Assembly: GCA_037179335.1 (NCBI GenBank)
Contig: JAKZHN010000003.1
Coordinates: 310,001-374,000 of the forward strand
Reading direction: 5' to 3'
Origin: Cyclaneusma minus
Taxonomy: Eukaryota; Ascomycota; Leotiomycetes; Marthamycetales; Marthamycetaceae
DNA length: 64,000 nucleotides
Shown: positions 37,189 to 47,341 of the stretch, piece after piece
Layout: each line of letters opens with the position of its first letter
How positions within the stretch are numbered: position 1 is the first letter of the stretch
Notes under the pieces: model-generated
What the model was told of the DNA's origin: nothing
The model's input: only the letters and a program-made list of their open reading frames with translations
Database searches by the model: none
Translations under genes and position numbers: made by a program

Positions 37189-38040
37189 TTAGAAACCACT
37201 GAATATCACAAGGGACCGATTCAATTCTTTCAATACATCATACTCCAGTTTTGCATCCTCGGGAAACATATCGGGAGTTAGCGAGATCCAGTCGGGATGC
37301 TCGGATCGCTCCAGTGTCTCCAGATATTCTCGTCCGGGTATGCTGAACCCAGCTTCGCCCCAATCGACAATGCCAGTGATGTCGGAATCTTCGTTGACGA
37401 GGATGTTGCCGTGGAGATCACCATGAGAGAATATCTTGGCATCTTCTTTCGTTGCCAAGATCTTGTCGATGAGGGGGGCGTCTGATTCTCTGAGTCGGCC
37501 TCCCGGGCGAGAGTTGGTGAGTGCGTCGATAAGGCCTTGGTTATATTCTGCTCTTGTTGTGTAGGGGCCGTACTGCATCTCTCTCGGTGGCGCAACACAC
37601 AAGTGATCGAAGAAGATGTCCTGGCTCGGCATATTCCAGAGAGCACCGTAGAAGTCCCCACGTAGATTCCGAAGCTCCTGGATATACCCTCGAAGTTGAT
37701 TCACCACATGTAGCTTCTTGTCTTGCGCAAGTGACGACCACGTCTCCCCCAACATCCGACCTTCGATCTTGGACATGATGATGCATCCTATTCCGTTTTT
37801 CTCGTAGAACACATATACTTCGGGAACAGGTATGGATGTATGCTCTGACACATATCTCAAAGCTTCGGCTTCGGCTTTCTTGACACGATACCCAGCTTTC
37901 AGAATGGTGTTGTCCTTTAGCAGGAAAATCCCGGTCTGAAGACAGTGGCGCAGGAAAAGATCGATCGCGTCTCCAGGAATTTCGGCTTTATCCCTGAAAG
38001 GAACAGTGTCCGGCGAGGGGGTTCGCGATTCTTGCATCAT
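37189..38040 (-). CDS. APH-family phosphotransferase-like protein, 283 aa
   Basis: The product is a small-molecule kinase-like protein of the aminoglycoside phosphotransferase/choline kinase superfamily, probably cytosolic. Residues 206-215 read HGDLHGNILV, the Brenner catalytic loop with Asp208 and Asn212. Residues 226-231 read DWGEAG, with the metal-binding Asp226. Earlier landmarks are an AEAEAL helix (56-61) and the hinge-like IMSKIEGRMLGETW (88-101). Length is normal for this fungal family and there is no frameshift or evident intron. Two adjacent ATGs (38035-38040) give the start and the stop is TAA at 37189. Substrate is unknown; fungal members are numerous and mostly uncharacterised, so antibiotic resistance should not be assumed. 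It is transcribed toward the 36684 gene. Confidence 0.85.
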   Translation of the reverse strand: MMQESRTPSPDTVPFRDKAEIPGDAIDLFLRHCLQTGIFLLKDNTILKAGYRVKKAEAEALRYVSEHTSIPVPEVYVFYEKNGIGCIIMSKIEGRMLGETWSSLAQDKKLHVVNQLRGYIQELRNLRGDFYGALWNMPSQDIFFDHLCVAPPREMQYGPYTTRAEYNQGLIDALTNSRPGGRLRESDAPLIDKILATKEDAKIFSHGDLHGNILVNEDSDITGIVDWGEAGFSIPGREYLETLERSEHPDWISLTPDMFPEDAKLEYDVLKELNRSLVIFSGF

Positions 38041-38520
38041 AGGTCTTGGAAGAGGAGAGATCGAGGTAGAAAATGTGAGGCACCGGGGCTTCGCGGGAAC
38101 GGGTATGGCTTGCTATGAAGAAGGAGGGTATCTTTGCTGGCGCTGTTGTACGGTATCAGATGGTGTGACCTCTAGGGTTGGAAGCTTGATCTCCAACGGC
38201 CCCCATCACGATAACCAACAGGTGATGACTAACCAAAGCCTCGGTAACAGGATGGCTGCCTAGGTAGCTTGTGTAACGCAGCGGGAGTAAGTGCGGCAGT
38301 CGGATTCAAGTCGGCCCGGACTGGTTATTACAGGGCACATAGTAACAACACTAACTAATAATGGACACTCAAAATTTCGTTGTGTTTTCGTGAGTTTGTC
38401 TGATTTCCTTTTATTTTCACAATTTTTCTCGAGAAGCGTTCAAGTTCCAACCTGCTTGAGCCAAAAGGCAACGAGGGCCGCCTACCTGATCGTATTTGTA
38501 CGGACTTGAAGAATGTTTTC
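38041..38520. other. Upstream region of the APH-like gene
   Basis: Non-coding DNA between the kinase start and the first array module on the right. It should hold the minus-strand promoter of the kinase gene. I see no obvious TATA box or repeat. Confidence 0.4.
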
Positions 38521-39135
38521 GACCCTTCAAAATCGGCGATATACCATGATTGTTCTGTCTTTCAATTGGATTGGCGTGTGTCTTGGGAACTGCTATGGTC
38601 TCTCGACAGCTGCTTTGCTGATTACTTCACGAAGGCAGAAGCAACTGTTAGCTGCAATAGCCGATGCTCTAGAAAGAGATGACAGTCTGTTCACACGCGA
38701 GCCTTTCCAGGGGAAGTGAGAACCGCTACCCAATTTCATGGCCTTCGCGGATCCCTTAATCGAGTGCAAGTCATGAGTGGAAGATGTGGACGGATCACAC
38801 AAACAGTGTAACATTGAAGTTTGAACATGCTCCATTCCGACCGGTGGCAGTTCAGTCCTTCGACCGCGGTGATCTTTGATGACGGCAAGAAACTACCAGA
38901 GCCACCAGCGGAAATTCAGGCTATATGAACGCAACAAGGGCTTCCTTCGGATGGTCAAAGGCTTGCCTGAACGATGCTTCCGTCTTGGCATACGACTCTG
39001 CTCACGCATTTAAGCTACATGGACTTCACTTAGCCTTGCAGTGCTTCCTGTTTGTATGAGTTCCTGGGCTCTAGGATACTATTTATACGCGAATATTAGC
39101 AAACACAAAACGAGACCTGACTGATTTGTGTGGCA

Positions 39136-42100
39136 GACAGCAGTGACTATGGCCGACGGAGAAACCTCGATGTTCGAAGTGGCCAAATGCTACCGATGAA
39201 TTCGGGCTCACTCGAGTTCGTCTGGAAAATGCTATGTTATGGAATCCAGACAAAATAACAGACCCTCCACCTCTCCCACGCGTCTTATAGAGGCTGTGCG
39301 ATTTCTAGCTTGGGATTAGATCCATGAGTACCACGGTCATTATTTATAGCTGAAAGAAGTACGCCAGAGGCACGCTGTCCCGTAGAAACCTTGATTTCGG
39401 GGGTAGTTTGCCTCTCCGACAGCAGTCACGTCGAACGACAGCCGTATCTTCAAGTTCGCGTCCTTGGAATTTTACCCGGTGGACTTCTTTCACAGAACTC
39501 ACCCTTGGAAAAGCTTCAGCGCAAGCACTGCAGTGACGGCTTCGAGCATCGTAGAGTTCCATTTCCAGGAGACCTTGTACCATCTTTTTCTTGCATTTGA
39601 ATCAGCAAATCCCCAGCCCTTATTTATACTTCAACACGCAGATGAAGGGTTCTACATCTCTACGCCGAGTCACAATCGCGAAACAGCTCGCGTATACGAC
39701 AGCAGCAGCCTTGACCGACGGTGGAGATTATCAGTCGATTGACACCGTGATTCAAACGACTACTTGACGCTCTACGTCTAGGAATCAACAACCTGAGCAC
39801 AAAACTGTAGTTCGGATAAGCGGGATAGAGCGTGGTTCTTCAATTATCTGGATCACGGCACTCGATTTTGTTTGGGAAATCATACGTTCCAAGCGCTCCT
39901 ACTTATACTTGCGGAGAAGTTCAGAAAGCGCAAGTCACATGCCCTAACTACTTCAGACTTGCACTATTGGCGAATCGCTGTCACGTCCAACAGCAGCTAT
40001 CCTGCGCGGCGGTAGCATTTGTGCGTCCGGTGCGCGGGAAAGGCAATGGTTCTTCTGTAAATAAACATCCATATGCCTTCCAGCCCAATCAGGGAGAGGC
40101 TTTGCGCGGAATTAAACGAAGCCAAATAGCAAAGGAACCTCTCGAGACTATTCCATGTCTCACTAGTGCGACGATCTTTATTCTTGGGTCGGAGAGGTTG
40201 CTCTGGAGCACCTATTTATAGATGCTGGGAGGAAGATTGCAAGGCACCAGCTAGGCGACACCGTCTACGCATTCAACATTGCAGCTTTGGCGGCAACTCG
40301 CCCGTTCGACTACAGGTCCCATGAGCAACGATAGCATTCTCGAGTCCACTGTGATCGTCAGATCAGTCGAGACTAGTAAAGGCCTGAACCCTTCCCATGG
40401 GAGGATTTCTCGGCTGTGTGGCTTTACGAGATACACAAATCGCTTGGAATTCTCGAAGACGTTGTGTGCGGGAATCCAACTTCCCGTAGTTTGGTTTGAA
40501 AGGGCTGCTACGAAGCCTGTTTTATAGCCCAAGAGATATGAGAATGGCGCTGTGTCTATGCTTGCGATCGAGCCCGTGGAAGAAAGACTGGCTTGCTCGA
40601 CAGCAGATGTTGTGGCCGACGGCAATAGAGGCGAGAACATTGTAATCAACAGAACATCATAGGTTACGAACATCAGCATCTTCATGTCTGGAATGTTGTG
40701 AGCTGAGAACGTCTCTGCGCGCCTATTGTCATGTAGATCTCGGTCGCTATCTCTGATGCACATGAGCTACTCCTGCATGGCAAATCTGTTTGAGGCTTTT
40801 TGACGTATGCCAGGGAGGTAATTTATACCTGTTCGGCAGATGAAGGACAGGCTAGAGTCATGAAAGTGCAGAGCTTGAGAATACGATCTATACTTCGGCA
40901 GTAGATGAGTTCAGCGACAGTTTCAGGTCCAAATTCCCAGGCCAATCGGTAATTCGTGGGCCATCATGATCTTCTTGCGGCATTTCCCTTCTGGGAATTT
41001 TTGTACATGGTCACGAGTCATCCTAGTGCGCTGCAGTCGCTTCATCCCACATAAGATACTCGTCCGATTCTGCTTTTTTGAGGTTGTCAAAGTTGTGACA
41101 GAGGGGATCTTTTATAGTTAGTTGTGTGGGAGATGCCAGGGGTGTCGTTACCCCCTGAATTCGTGCACGGAAACTGCTCAGCCACTCGACAGGAGACGAG
41201 TTCAATGACAATAGGTTCTACCAGCATGGAATTTTGCAATATCATTCGCCCCGACTCTCGCGAAGTCGCGAGTTCAGAATTTCGAATTGGGAATGACTCT
41301 CTACGGTTCTATGTGGGTATTCTCTGAGTTTGTTCAACACAAAAGGTGTAAACAGCTTATGGGCCGCAAAGTTTCTGAGGCGGGTTGATAGGAAAGAGCT
41401 GCCACAAGCTCATCTTTTATACATGAACTTACAAAGAAGCGCCCCAGTGGGTTCTGTTCATGTTCCTCCGTGCACTTAAAGTCGGGAAGAATTTGTATGC
41501 TTGATAGTGATCGATCTGACAGCAGCAGAGTTATTGGGTCACCTGCTGATGCTATCTAACTGCTGACCAGGACAATAATTTTGCAGAAGAAACCCGACTA
41601 GAAATACATGTGGGTACGCATTGAATGTCCCTCGGTTTCTGAATCAACATGACCTTTCGTTCGAGTGCCTCTTGTCATGTTCTGGCTTGATCGCGAAATA
41701 ACTCACATGAAGCGGTACCTTATGCACTTGGGAGCCTCAAGATGATTCTCAGCTGACCCATGTCGCCCTAGGAGCTTGATGCCGGGACTAGCTTTCGCGA
41801 TAAACAGCAGGAGCATAGCTTGTCGGTGAAAATGTTATGTTTGCTGCGGCAAATTCCAGACTACATGATGCGAAGCTTGAAGGTTGGCCTCGCCGACCCT
41901 CGGCTGAGAAGGACCTCTGGGTGGGTCTTTGTATGTGCGTCATTCAGAGTTTGGCTGTCAGATCCTTCGACTGGCGTATGCCCTAGCGATCTTATTTGCT
42001 TGGGATGGAATTGATGCAAAAAGGCTGCGCTTTATACTTGAGAGGTGACTGCTAGCGGTATCCGTTCACTTTGATAGATGGGGGCTCGTGTACTCTCAGT

Positions 42101-45100
42101 AGGCTAGCTCGACGACAGCAGCAATTTTTTATTCTGTTTCGATTGCTGCCAAACGAACAATTTACAATCAGGATATGCTTCAGAAATCCACAGCTGGGGA
42201 AATCTGGGAAAAGCTTCTTTATAAGCATCTCTGGCGAGCTATCATAAGCATGGCTACCGTCCTTGGATCGCATCGGCATTGGCGAGTCCGGAAGTGTGCT
42301 TAAAGACAGAATAGCTGCAAAGCTGTGCTTTATACTTGTGAGGCGACCGCTCGCGTCATCTGTCAACCCTGGTGGCTGGTGCTAGCTGCATACTACGACA
42401 GCAGAAATGTTTGATGACAACAGTGTCTAAGCATCCGTTGTGGTCCCTGCCAAACAACCCACTGTCCAGATGCTTTCCTACAGAATCACTCATTGGGTAG
42501 CTTCTTTATAGACGTCACTAAATGATTCATCCCATCATTGCCTGACCCCCACCTTCACTGGTGATGATGTTGAATCCCAACTTTGATTGAAAATGAAGGA
42601 GTTCCTAGGAAGGTCTTTTTTATACCTATGAGGCAAACGACAAGCAGGCAGCGCTGATCAGCTTTCGCAACAATCCGACACTTGACAGTGATATTCAGAT
42701 CAATAGTAGTTGAGCTCGTCTGTTGGAATATAATGATGGTCAGTCAATTGGGGATAATATCTTTTGTTGCTAACAGGTTATGAGCCCGGATAGCGTAGCG
42801 GTAATATCGTGTGTTAACCGCACTTCCGTTGAATTCGCAGCCAAAAAAAGGCACCTTGCTAGACGAGTAAAGTCGCAGATTCGAAATCCGGTTGTCGCAG
42901 TCAGTGTGCGCAAAAATACCCATTGTGTCAGCTCTATTTTAGTAAGCCGCCCCACAAGACTGTACCAATCCACCAATTATCCATTAAGAGGTGATGTTGG
43001 AATATAATAATGGTCAGTCAATTGGGGATAACATCTTTTGTTGCTAACATCGTCAATGACAACAACTTGAACCCGAAAAAATCGGTCGGTCCAGGCGTGA
43101 ACGAAGGTCGATCGTCTTCAGAAATCCAGAACGTAGTTCCCCGTGCAATTACAATTTATCCGATGTGCAGATTCTCAGATTCGCACTCTTGTGAATATCT
43201 GTTTGTCGCAATGATATCATAAGGTTGGAAGAGTGGTCCAAGGCCTTTGCTTTATATCTGTGGCGCAGCTGCTGGCAGTCTACATCCACTTTCGGACTTG
43301 AGCTTGGCAGCAGCTCGCATACTCGACAGCAGCACTTGGTATCAACATCAGCAACAGCCGAGCATCTAGGATGCAAATCTACCCAGCTGATCAACAATCA
43401 TCATACCAGGAATCGTGTATAGATTGTCTGGAAAGTTACTTTCCCTTTAAATGTGACGTATCGTATCAGCAGAACCAGAACCTTCATCTGGGTGCTTGCA
43501 TAACGGAATCATGAGGCCAAGGGAGTGCTGTAAGCATTTGCTTTATACTTGCGAGATAGCTGCCATGCAGCATGTTGACACTAAGATATCAGACATCGAC
43601 AGCCGCCGGATGTCCGACAGTAGTTCCCAATGTCGACAATAGCGGGCCAGAATCTACTACGCCATTGATTTTGCTAGTGCACTACAGTTGTATTTTTTCT
43701 GAATGCTGGATGGGAAGTTCCTCAACTTCTTCTTGAGAGTGAGCTCCAATTTCCAGGCGCGCATGGAATTGGGACGGTGCAGTCCACGTCCATTGTCCAT
43801 CGTGTGCCTTTGATCCTTGAGTTTGAGCAATAGGCCCCATCGCTTGCTTTATACCTGAGAGGTAGCCCCTATTCGACTGTATCCATTCACGCACTTATGA
43901 TCGACAGCAACTTGCATATCCGACAGCAGCTTTCCATCCCCGACAACCATTCCAAACCTCGAAGGCGAAATTGCTCACATGTTTAACGATCTTGCATTGC
44001 TAATTGCTTGGAAAAGCTTCCAACTTGGTTGGAGACATGACCTATCAATTCCAGAATCCCATTACTTCGGGTTCATCGTACTTAATTCTTGGGGTTGAGG
44101 GAGTTATCCAGGGCCCATTATTTTATACCTGTCAAGAAGCCACTGAGTGAGCAGAATTCATTTCACTCAGACCTCGACAGTAGTTCTATTGTTCGGGGGC
44201 AGTTACGCTTGTCAGTGATGACAGGGTATTTTCCATGACAAGATGGTTCGGCTGGTCGGCTATAATCTGTTATCCTTCACATGAGAATTAGAAAGTTTCT
44301 GGGCGAGACGCATATCGCGAAGTGGCAGAGTCTAATGAAGATCCCAATACATAAACCAGATGAGACTTCTTTCCTTGAGGACGAGAGTGGTTGGTGCATG
44401 GCCTCGTTTTATACTCGTGGAATAATTCACAGACGTCACGTGCCCGCATCAAGACTGTAGATCGAAGAGCAGAGCACGCATTCAGCAGTAGTGGGTCTCG
44501 ACGACAACAGCGCCTTGAAGCACAATCCTACATAATGTCAATTGTGAGGACAAAGAGTGAGAAACTGCAAAGGTGAATGAAGGACACGGGATGTGTTGAA
44601 AGAGTCCAAGATCCTCCGCAAAGGAGCAGGTAGTAGGGGCTTCCTCGACCTATCGCGAGACTTGGGATCTGTTGAAAAAGTCAAAGATCTTCCCGTGTTT
44701 ATACTTGGGCAAGAGCGCCGCAAATCCACACTTGCTAGAATGGCCATGTTCTGAGAAGAAGCTTCTCCGCTCGACAGCAGCCTGTTTCGTGTGGCAGTGG
44801 ATATACTACTCATTATTCCAAGATTTTTAGTTCACACAAATAGTAGGAAAGCTGTGGCTGAAGGGCCTATTTTCAGCTTGGTGAGTCGTTTTCGTACGTC
44901 GACCTGGTCCAAATCCCGTAAATGGTCGCCGCGACATATATTCTGGTTTGAAAGACTAAGACAGCGAATACTGCCAGTGCTTTTATAGCTTGAGGGTCTG
45001 CCATATAAGCCGCAGTCGACAGGAAGCTTCCGTAGCTAGGAGTAGCTCCTCACCTCGACGGTAGTTGGTCTTGCCGGCAGCAGTCCTCCAGATACCAAGA

Positions 45101-46475
45101 AGCCGTTTCTCCTTTTAAGCTCACGGAAGTCGATAGTTGCAACCTGCGGGTACTGTCATTGGAAAGCATAGTTCCGTTTGAAAAGTTTGTCGTGGTAGTT
45201 TCATCTTATGTCGTCGAAGCGTGTCTCCAATTGTCTTTTCGCTTGAGAAGTAAAATTATCGAACGATCTCACTGCCTTTATAGCCGAGGAGTCTACTGCG
45301 TTAAGTCACAATATTTTGAGAAAATGCTTTCTGGCTCCTCGGGATGTTCCAAGTGTCTTCGAAAGCGGTATAACTATGCTATTGTAGCTGAAGAGCATGT
45401 CAGTACCCTCTGTTTTGACTAACTATACGTGTACTTCAATTACTTCATCCTGGGCTTTTGGTCTGGATTGCCATTTGGAAAGTGTGGGCAAAGTCTTCTT
45501 TTTTATAAGGTAGCTGGGAGTTTGCTTCGCAAGTCTTGAAGCCAGACCAGCTGAAAGGCTTGCGCGCTTCTTGGGGTCAGCTCGTCTATTTGACAGTAGT
45601 TGTCTTCGTCAGCGGTGACACTCTAGCAATTACCTTGCGATTTCAATTAGAGATTCCAGTCCATGAAACTGGAGAGTTACAAGTACTACAAGTTAGGAGC
45701 CTACTGTCTGTCCGTAACCTTGACTTAATACTTTCATCTTGGTGCCGATCCCGTGCTCGAGAAACCTGTCACTTCCTGACTTGAGGTCTGAAAAGGAGGA
45801 ACAGGTCACTGTTTTTATAGCTGGGGCCTGCTGCGCAAGTCACACGAGCAGAGAATTTTCGTTGTTCTCAGGCGTGGCGTTTCCCTTCGACAGTAGAGTG
45901 TCTGATCGGCGGTGGTGCTCACTTCGTTGAAGTTCATTCGGAGATCGCAGCTTACGAAAGTACCCAGTTGCAATTCTTCAAGCTAGAGGCTAGGCATCAT
46001 GTTCTACCCAAAAACAGGCCAGTCTCAGGAAATTTTGTGCTGTGCAGACTTCGCGATGGGCAATTTCGGGTTTTCGGCTTGAGGTATGAGAAGGAAGGAG
46101 AGGGTCGTTGTTTTTATAGCTGAGAGACTGCGTCTTAAGCTGCGGGGACCAATGGACTGGTGAGATTGGGAGTGATTGTTTAGGACTGCGATGATCACGG
46201 GATTCGGTCTTTGGAGCTTGGGGTATAAGTAGGGGTGTTCTTTCGAGAATAAGAGAGTATGGTTTCGAAACCTCGTGAATTCTTGCCACTGACTATTCCC
46301 CACTAACAAGACGAAGGAAATCTTAAGACATTGACAGTCTCAGCAGCCAGGGAGGTTCATGATAGCACAGGTCTTTCACAGGGTGCTGTCAAGCTCTACT
46401 TCAGTGGTGGAGTCTGCTAGGCGCTCTTCGACAGTGGCATACTCGTGCGACGGTCATGGAGACTGGTGACAGCAG
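39136..46475 (+). promoter_or_regulatory. Paired and triple GACAGCAG iterons, 19-bp spacing (right block)
   Basis: First-base positions: 39136/39155, 39418/39437, 39698/39717, 39989/40008, 40599/40618, 40897/40916, 41188/41207, 42397/42416, 43306/43325, 43598/43616, 43903/43922/43942, 44176/44194, 44482/44503, 44773/44793, 45057/45076, 45889/45908 and 46430/46449/46468. Strong single copies are at 38605, 41518, 42114 and 45592. The consensus is YCGACAGCAG, with GACGGCGG- and GACAGTAG-type variants. Distance from the preceding TTTATA to the first copy is usually 54-55 or 75-78 bp, a difference of about one 19-bp step. If the TTTATA is a minus-strand TATA box, the iterons sit where upstream activating sites would. 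Confidence 0.75.
42721..43049 (+). mobile_element. Copia-type TRIM/SMART mini-retrotransposon, 329 bp
   Basis: Two 55-bp LTRs (42721-42775 and 42995-43049) begin TGTTGG and end CTAACA, and differ at only two bases. TCGTC flanks the element on both sides (42716-42720 and 43050-43054), a clean 5-bp target duplication. Immediately after the left LTR, GGTTATGAGCCC (42776-42787) is the exact complement of the anticodon-arm sequence GGGCTCATAACC of initiator tRNA-Met, the half-tRNA primer type known from copia elements. A purine tract AAGAGGTGA directly precedes the right LTR. The 219-bp interior has no coding capacity, so replication would need enzymes from another element. LTR identity and absence of RIP suggest recent insertion. 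Confidence 0.9.
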
Positions 46476-46480
46476 CGGGT

Positions 46481-47101
46481 CATGAGTCGGATGGAATGCT
46501 TGAAAATTCACAGGAATTATCTGAGCCTATTGTGTGGCGTGATTTGGTCTGGTTCAAGTTATGGCTCAGGCTCAAGAGTCTGCGAGATCGACTAGATTTA
46601 GCCACAATGGTGCTCTGCAGAGCTCTAAGGGGGATGCGAGAGGTTTTTATAGTGGAGAAAGTAAGGTGTGACACGACTCACCTGAGGGGTGAAGGGGGTG
46701 CCGCCGAGTTCTTGGGCGAATGTGCGACTGAATTAATGTCTGTAAACAGACTTTTGAACTTCATAGTTGGGAAATATGCTCATATGAGCTGTTCCTGAGA
46801 TGATGTGGATTCATTTTGCCCCTTCTCGATCAGGAGACTTAGCCCCCCCAGGTCACTTCTTCCTGCAAGCTGTGGAAACAATCTCGACATCATCAAACAT
46901 TGTGAAGAAGAATGTTCCAGCGAGATATGCACCGTTAAGTCTCGTGATTTACAAGCATGTGATCCGGGGAACACATTCTACACGTGCTAGAGCATACTTG
47001 AGATGACGTATGCGCCTTCTCCGTGCTGTGGCTTTCTCACATGTCAGGACATTTTGCTCCGGGAGGCTCCTTCCTGCAAAGTGTAGATGCCACGCATGCT
47101 T
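46481..47101. other. Transition from array to gene cluster
   Basis: No module or gene is supported. Two related words, GGTCACTTCTTCCTGCAAGC (46851) and GGCTCCTTCCTGCAAAGTG (47064), suggest a small local duplication. The 117-codon ORF beginning at 46445 lies over the last iteron triplet and a TTTATA word and is not accepted as a gene. Confidence 0.4.
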
Positions 47102-47341
47102 GATCACGTGCACAAATGCTACTTTCAAAGTCAGAAGGGTGCCTAGAAATAAACTTCAGGCTATCTCCGCAACCTCAGGCATGACGTTCACACACCCAAT
47201 TACATATTTCACGCGTCCAAGTCACGTCAATCCCAACTCTACACATCCTCAAGCCCTCAGTCTTCCCTCTCTCAAAGGAAGACCTCTCCTCACACAATCC
47301 ATCTCCTCAGACCCACTCGACGGTAACAAAACACAGCCAAC
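47102..47341 (+). promoter_or_regulatory. Duplicated promoter of the 47342 gene
   Basis: GATCACGTGCAC (containing the CACGTG E-box) starts exactly 240 bp before the ATG. Downstream conserved words are CTTCAGGCTATCTCCGCA, TTCACGCGTCCAAGTCACG and a pyrimidine-rich leader. The same order and the same 240-bp distance occur before the 49270 gene, and a third copy at 48409 lacks a gene. Confidence 0.65.

Larger units (their letters stand above)
38521..46480. repeat. Promoter-like module array, right block with ~295-bp period
   Basis: TTTATA words (some C- or G-variant) lie at 39082, 39343, 39623, 39902, 40215, 40521, 40822, 41111, 41416, 41718 (variant), 42031, 42329, 42619, 43251, 43552, 43848, 44122, 44408, 44698, 44982, 45277, 45502, 45813 and 46112. 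A later stray is at 46645 and one forward TATAAGTA is at 46221. Steps are mostly 275-315 bp. The one double step (42619 to 43251, 632 bp) becomes 303 bp when the 329-bp mini-retrotransposon is removed. Recurrent contexts are GCTTTATACTTGNGAG and TTTTTATAGCTG. A degenerate start of this block is visible near 38540. No coding gene is supported. Confidence 0.8.

Noticed and set aside
37189..38040. Antibiotic-resistance gene
   Set aside because: The APH fold is certain enough, but fungal genomes hold many such proteins without resistance function, and nothing here indicates the substrate.
40251..40763. 170-codon minus-strand ORF in the right array
   Set aside because: It spans a TTTATA word and an iteron pair. 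Other modules have no matching frame, so it is a chance opening.
42776..42900. tRNA gene
   Set aside because: A- and B-box-like words exist, but the T-arm and acceptor stems do not pair properly, and the segment is the interior of an LTR mini-element.
30796..46480. CRISPR array or plasmid-type replication origin
   Set aside because: Iteron words are short and degenerate and the setting is a fungal chromosome. There are no identical 25-35 bp repeats or uniform spacers.
30796..46480. 5S rRNA or snRNA gene array
   Set aside because: The bodies between TATA words are not conserved, whereas RNA genes would be conserved and their spacers diverged.
46445..46798. 117-codon ORF at the right end of the array
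   Set aside because: It overlies the iteron triplet and a TTTATA word, with no family similarity.
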